Below, piece by piece: positions 5,060 to 7,681 of a stretch of DNA of 7,681 bases (position 1 is its first letter; the number at the start of each line of letters is the position of its first letter). Location of the stretch: NCBI GenBank assembly GCA_030636255.1, contig DAOVXH010000081.1, positions 1 through 7,681 of the forward strand, given 5' to 3'. Below the pieces are notes generated by a model, which did not search any database, had not been told where the DNA came from, and saw only the letters and a list, made by a program, of their open reading frames with translations. The DNA is from Methanomassiliicoccales archaeon. Lineage in GTDB: Archaea; Thermoplasmatota; Thermoplasmata; SG8-5. The translations under genes were made by a program, and so were the position numbers.

Positions 5060-5098
5060 AGTCAATAGTCACATAGATATCAATAGGAAGAGAAAGGT

Positions 5099-5125
5099 AT
5101 GATGAATAACAGAAATGGTGGGTAG
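5099..5125 (+). other. Eight-codon ATG-to-TAG frame, in frame with the secreted protein
   Basis: ATG ATG AAT AAC AGA AAT GGT GGG TAG, preceded by AGGAAG and AAAGGT. The frame is the same as the secreted protein: reading through TAG (5123-5125) gives Asn, then Leu at 5129, then the signal-peptide core. It may be the true beginning of that gene interrupted by an amber codon, a leader peptide, or a sequence error. Confidence 0.5.
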
Positions 5126-5128
5126 AAC

Positions 5129-7123
5129 TTGTCTAAAATTCTAGTATTGGCTATTGGAATATTCTTGATTTTTTCAATGAATTCAGTAATAATAAATGGT
5201 GGTGAATCAGATTTCAAAGAAGAGAATATAGATAATGAGAATGATGTTGTGAGGCAGGTTACAGAGATTCACGACAGCATTACACAAGCTAGTGTACAAT
5301 TGCCTACTGAAGGGACGCCAACTCAACTTTATTTACAAGTGCAGAACTCGACAATTGCAGGCTATAAAAATCTGAGCATTGAACCCTTCGAGGCCAGCAT
5401 TCAAGAAGCCAGTTCGCCGGAAATACCTGCTGAAGGAGGTTCATATAAACTAGGTGATGATTGGATAACAGATGTCCTTTCTGAAACAAGAGATTTATCA
5501 GGTTCATGGGTGTTCAATATTTACGGTAAGATTTCAGGAACCACAGGCAATGGCACACTTCGCGCAGAGGTGTACAGCCTAGTAAATGGTTGGTTATTCT
5601 CAGCTCCTAGTACAGAAAGCATAGCAGGGCACAATATATACCACAATTTTACATGGACACATGATGTACAAGTAGGAACGATAATACCTGCTGACGACAG
5701 GATATGTGTCGAATTCTGGCTCGATGCCACATCTGGAGGCACAGACTCTGGCCAGACCGTAAACCCTGATTTTGACATTGATAGTGATGGCTGGACATAT
5801 TACGATTGGATTGATGTCAATTATGAGTTTTGGCAATCAACAGGGGGCAACCCTAATGGTGCAATAGGTGTGTCATACTCTCGCAATGACTGGCTTGCTG
5901 TTCAGTTCGATCACGCAGGGTATTGGGAGCAAGCTTTTACGCCAACATCAATACCTACTTCAGCAACCCTTGAATTCGATTGGAGATGTACTGATTTATA
6001 TCGTATGAGCTTTACATTCTATGTATTTATCGACTCTGTTCCTGGCAATCCAAATCGAAACAATGCAATTTGGTCACAATCTGTGGCAAGTGAGTCATTT
6101 TGGGCATCAGTTGGGCCTATTGATGTCAGCAACATAGTTGATTCTACTTCTACATACTATTTAAAAATCGCTCCAGTAGCCATAACACCAGGAGGGGGAA
6201 TCTCTATTGGCACGGGAATGTTCGATAATGTACAGGTAAACTGGGCCTCGCCTATTCCGCCAGTATTCAGCTTGGGATATGACCACATTTCAACACCATC
6301 GTCCATATCAGCATATATTGCAACCGATGTCATTCCCCCAGATCATTTCAATGAATCACCTGCCATCGATGGTTATTCTAGAATATTAACCCCCAGAATT
6401 AGTGTCAATATTACTGACACTTTTGGTATTAATACCAGTTCAATAAAATATTATATAAATGGATTTAGGGTGTTTCATGACTTGGATTCAATTCCCAATG
6501 GCTATAAAGTGTCTTATTGGCATGAAAGCGGATTTATGCCTGGTGAGATGGTTACTTGTCAAATAAAAGCAGAAGACAATAATGGAAATTTATTGGACTT
6601 TACCTGGCAATTCACTATCCTTCACTCTTTCGAAATGCAACTTCATGAAGGCTGGAATCTAATATCTTTACGGCTAATTCAACCTAATGAATCAATAGAC
6701 TGGGGATTGCAGAGTATTTCTGGCAAATGGAGGATGATGAAATGGTACGACCCCACTGACAAAATTAATCCATGGAAAACCCACCGCCCAGGTGCATCAA
6801 CCAATGACCTGATGGGCATCGATCACACCATGGGATTATGGATATATCTCATAGAACCCAATGTAACATTTACCGTAAAAGGACTAATACCTACATCATC
6901 AACCATTGCATTGTACGCTGGCTGGAACTTGGTTGGTTATCCAACAGAGACAAACAAGACGGTTAGTAATGCACTATGGGGAACAGGAGCAGATAGAGTG
7001 GAAATTATCGATGCAATGAACCCATATCTAATAAGTGAAGTTGGGCCAACCCATATTATGAAGCCAGGTGAGGGATATTGGGTTCATGTTCCAGCAGATA
7101 CCATTTGGTTTATTGATTGGTAG
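5129..7123 (+). CDS. Large secreted multidomain surface protein with C-terminal GWN/YWVHV domain
   Basis: A 664-residue exported protein, probably cell-surface or extracellular. Residues 1-24 form a signal peptide (SKILVLAIGIFLIFSMNSVI). The rest is beta-rich. Residues about 105-200 form a beta-sandwich-like region ('GSWVFNIYGKISG'...'RICVEFWLDATSG'). Residues 212-371 resemble a jelly-roll, carbohydrate-binding-like domain that opens 'DFDIDSDGWTYYDW'. Residues about 420-497 resemble an Ig-like fold ('ISVNITDTFGINTSSIKYY'). Residues 505-664 hold two repeats starting 'EGWNLISL' and 'AGWNLVGYP' and finish with 'GEGYWVHVPADTIWFIDW', a C-terminus I associate with secreted proteins of uncultivated Thermoplasmata. 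There are ten N-x-S/T sequons (N73, 81, 141, 173, 408, 427, 435, 520, 578, 609) and no C-terminal membrane helix. The start is uncertain: TTG 5129 is the only start giving a signal peptide without crossing TAG 5123; the next ATG, at 5177, would lose it. Base composition is more AT-rich than its neighbours. Specific function unknown. Confidence 0.8.
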   Translation: MSKILVLAIGIFLIFSMNSVIINGGESDFKEENIDNENDVVRQVTEIHDSITQASVQLPTEGTPTQLYLQVQNSTIAGYKNLSIEPFEASIQEASSPEIPAEGGSYKLGDDWITDVLSETRDLSGSWVFNIYGKISGTTGNGTLRAEVYSLVNGWLFSAPSTESIAGHNIYHNFTWTHDVQVGTIIPADDRICVEFWLDATSGGTDSGQTVNPDFDIDSDGWTYYDWIDVNYEFWQSTGGNPNGAIGVSYSRNDWLAVQFDHAGYWEQAFTPTSIPTSATLEFDWRCTDLYRMSFTFYVFIDSVPGNPNRNNAIWSQSVASESFWASVGPIDVSNIVDSTSTYYLKIAPVAITPGGGISIGTGMFDNVQVNWASPIPPVFSLGYDHISTPSSISAYIATDVIPPDHFNESPAIDGYSRILTPRISVNITDTFGINTSSIKYYINGFRVFHDLDSIPNGYKVSYWHESGFMPGEMVTCQIKAEDNNGNLLDFTWQFTILHSFEMQLHEGWNLISLRLIQPNESIDWGLQSISGKWRMMKWYDPTDKINPWKTHRPGASTNDLMGIDHTMGLWIYLIEPNVTFTVKGLIPTSSTIALYAGWNLVGYPTETNKTVSNALWGTGADRVEIIDAMNPYLISEVGPTHIMKPGEGYWVHVPADTIWFIDW

Positions 7124-7151
7124 TTAAGCGCCCCACTGGAATAGGTCACTC

Positions 7152-7175
7152 AGGTTCTATCCTAGGAATTAACCT
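7152..7175. terminator. Palindrome between convergent genes, possible bidirectional terminator
   Basis: AGGTT-CTA-TCCTAGGA-ATT-AACCT: outer 5-bp arms (7152-7156 and 7171-7175) around a central 8-bp palindrome. It lies in the 83-bp gap between the stops of the secreted protein gene (+) and the small gene (-). No strong T run follows, so termination is a guess from position. Confidence 0.3.
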
Positions 7176-7206
7176 AATTCGACCTCGATAATTTTCAAGA
7201 AATACC

Positions 7207-7458
7207 TCACTCCAGCTCCACACCGACAGAGTCCAGCTTCTTCTGGAGATTGGAGGCTGCGAACCTGTACTGCTCGTACTGCATCAGTATTATGGTGGCC
7301 ATGTCTATTATTTTAGACTTGGTATCGTCCGAAATATCCGGGTTGTCCAGAATCTTGGACCTGAATGCCTGGAGCTCTGCATCAGTGAAAAATTCACTGG
7401 TGTCATTGCAGAGTTTCAGAACCGAAGAGGCAGGTGAAGTACGGGCATGTCGAGACAC
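7207..7458 (-). CDS. Small protein of unknown function (83 aa)
   Basis: I do not recognise this protein. It is predicted to be soluble and mostly helical: after a short basic, Ser/Ala-rich N-terminus, residues about 22-83 alternate charged and hydrophobic positions (TDAELQAFRSKILDN, then TKSKIIDMATIILMQYEQY, then a C-terminal charged helix). There is one cysteine (C17), and no signal peptide or membrane segment. The frame stays open upstream to a GTG at 7494, but I chose GTG 7458. It starts 2 nt after the TAA of the upstream 55-residue gene and has GGAGG about 10 nt before it, the layout of a coupled operon; the longer version would overlap that gene by 34 nt. Ends in TGA, convergent with the secreted protein gene. 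Size and packing recall small regulatory or toxin-antitoxin modules, but no domain supports that. Confidence 0.6.
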   Translation of the reverse strand: MSRHARTSPASSVLKLCNDTSEFFTDAELQAFRSKILDNPDISDDTKSKIIDMATIILMQYEQYRFAASNLQKKLDSVGVELE

Positions 7459-7460
7459 CC

Positions 7461-7628
7461 TTAATCTGCCTCCTCGATATTTCTGCCCCGACACTTTTTT
7501 ACTTCAATCCTGAAATTGACAATATTGGATATTAATACATCTTTCTGAAACTCATTACTGATATTCAAATCTCTAAAATACTGGCTGAAATTCGTACGCA
7601 CCGTAATATTAACTGAAGTTGATTTCAT
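7461..7628 (-). CDS. Small protein of unknown function (55 aa) with IEVKKCR motif
   Basis: A short gene found by reading the minus strand from the ATG at 7628 to the TAA at 7461-7463. The product starts MKSTSVNITVRTNFSQYF, has a central 'DLNISNEFQKDVLISNIVNF' and ends 'RIEVKKCRGRNIEEAD'. The predicted layout is a beta strand, a helix and a second beta strand, then a basic tail with a single cysteine; no signal peptide. The ATG follows directly on the TAG that ends the upstream frame (TAG ATG, same frame), and the next gene's GTG begins 2 nt after the TAA. The C-terminal IEVKKCR is repeated as IEVRKCR at the end of the upstream frame, 53 codons away, so the two are paralogous units. Coding is supported by the conserved repeat and tight packing; function is unknown. 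Confidence 0.55.
   Translation of the reverse strand: MKSTSVNITVRTNFSQYFRDLNISNEFQKDVLISNIVNFRIEVKKCRGRNIEEAD
7487..7508 (-). repeat. 22-nt direct repeat, copy 1
   Basis: Matches 7646-7667 at 20 of 22 positions (differences at 7498-7499), at a period of 159 nt, i.e. 53 codons in the same minus-strand frame. It encodes the IEVKKCR motif of the 55-residue protein, so it is best read as a repeated coding segment. Confidence 0.8.
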
Positions 7629-7681
7629 CTAGCATGCCTTCTCTTCCCGACACTTTCGTACTTCAATGGCTGGATAATATT
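7629..7681 (-). CDS. C-terminus of a paralogous small protein (partial, runs off the window)
   Basis: The last 16 codons before TAG (7629-7631) read YYPAIEVRKCREEKAC. IEVRKCR matches IEVKKCR of the next gene at protein level and at 20 of 22 bases, with the same distance to a stop within two codons. The start lies beyond the window. The frame is the same as that of the 55-residue gene, so only the TAG separates the two. Confidence 0.45.
   Translation of the reverse strand, partial: YYPAIEVRKCREEKAC
7646..7667 (-). repeat. 22-nt direct repeat, copy 2
   Basis: Second copy, encoding IEVRKCR near the end of the partial upstream frame. Further copies may lie beyond the window edge. Confidence 0.8.

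Noticed and set aside
5022..5073. TGTGAC / GTCACA inverted pair in the divergent promoter region
   Set aside because: Only 6 bp per arm with a 40-nt spacer; expected by chance.
7433..7454. Third, inverted copy of the 22-nt repeat
   Set aside because: Only about 15 of 22 bases match and it falls inside the coding region of the 83-residue protein; likely chance.
7459..7494. Longer start (GTG 7494) for the 83-residue protein
   Set aside because: It would overlap the 55-residue gene by 34 nt and add a basic stretch with no support; GTG 7458 has GGAGG upstream and tight coupling.
5123..7631. Pyrrolysine coding as an established explanation of the two in-frame TAG codons
   Set aside because: TAG also ends the GT2 gene (overlapping an antisense gene) and the secreted protein gene at its natural C-terminus, so TAG works as a stop here; no pyl gene is in the window. 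Kept only as a hypothesis to test.
7487..7667. Two near-identical 22-nt repeats as a CRISPR fragment
   Set aside because: The copies are 159 nt apart, far beyond a repeat-spacer period. They sit in the same codon phase and encode the same IEV(K/R)KCR motif, so a coding duplication explains them better.

Overview
The window looks like chromosomal DNA from a euryarchaeon, most likely a member of the Thermoplasmatota or a relative. Four things point there: a pyruvoyl-dependent arginine decarboxylase of the archaeal type, TATA-box promoters lying 25-27 nt upstream of ATG codons (leaderless mRNAs), a DPM1-like GT2 glycosyltransferase next to a UppP-family lipid phosphatase, and a large secreted beta-rich protein with a 'GWN...GYWVHV' C-terminus of a kind I associate with uncultivated Thermoplasmata. 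The placement is inference; there is no rRNA to confirm it.

Layout. Positions 2-1207 (+) hold a tight co-directional run: the C-terminal part of a tRNA-dihydrouridine synthase, an ArsC-type low-molecular-weight phosphatase/arsenate reductase, and a GNAT acetyltransferase that overlaps the ArsC gene by ATGA. Positions 1208-1879 contain no confident protein gene but are rich in RNA structure. A TATA box precedes a predicted multi-branched RNA (about 1253-1358), followed directly by tRNA-Ser(GCU) at 1370-1453, a cluster of inverted repeats (1451-1555), an uncertain open stretch, and a symmetric array of GTAAT half-sites just before the promoter of the arginine decarboxylase gene. Positions 1880-4195 (+) carry the arginine decarboxylase, a double-GNAT protein and the GT2 glycosyltransferase. 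The last two each have their own TATA box in a very short gap. A UppP-like gene (4192-4989, -) converges on the GT2 gene with overlapping stops. A divergent promoter region leads to a 664-residue secreted protein (5129-7123, +). The end of the window (7207-7681, -) holds a tightly packed set of very small genes of unknown function, with a repeated C-terminal motif.

How they fit together. The GT2 enzyme, the polyprenyl-diphosphate phosphatase and the secreted protein with ten N-glycosylation sequons are consistent with a cell-surface glycosylation neighbourhood, although promoters and orientation show separate transcription. The arginine decarboxylase would make agmatine for polyamines and, in archaea, for agmatidine in tRNA-Ile2.

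Most worth following up: (1) the structured RNA before tRNA-Ser, which shares an exact 14-nt block with the tRNA and has a 3' segment that could pair either with itself or with the tRNA acceptor strand; (2) the minus-strand small genes with a 53-codon repeat period split by an in-frame TAG; (3) a second in-frame TAG between a promoter-proximal ATG and the signal peptide of the secreted protein.
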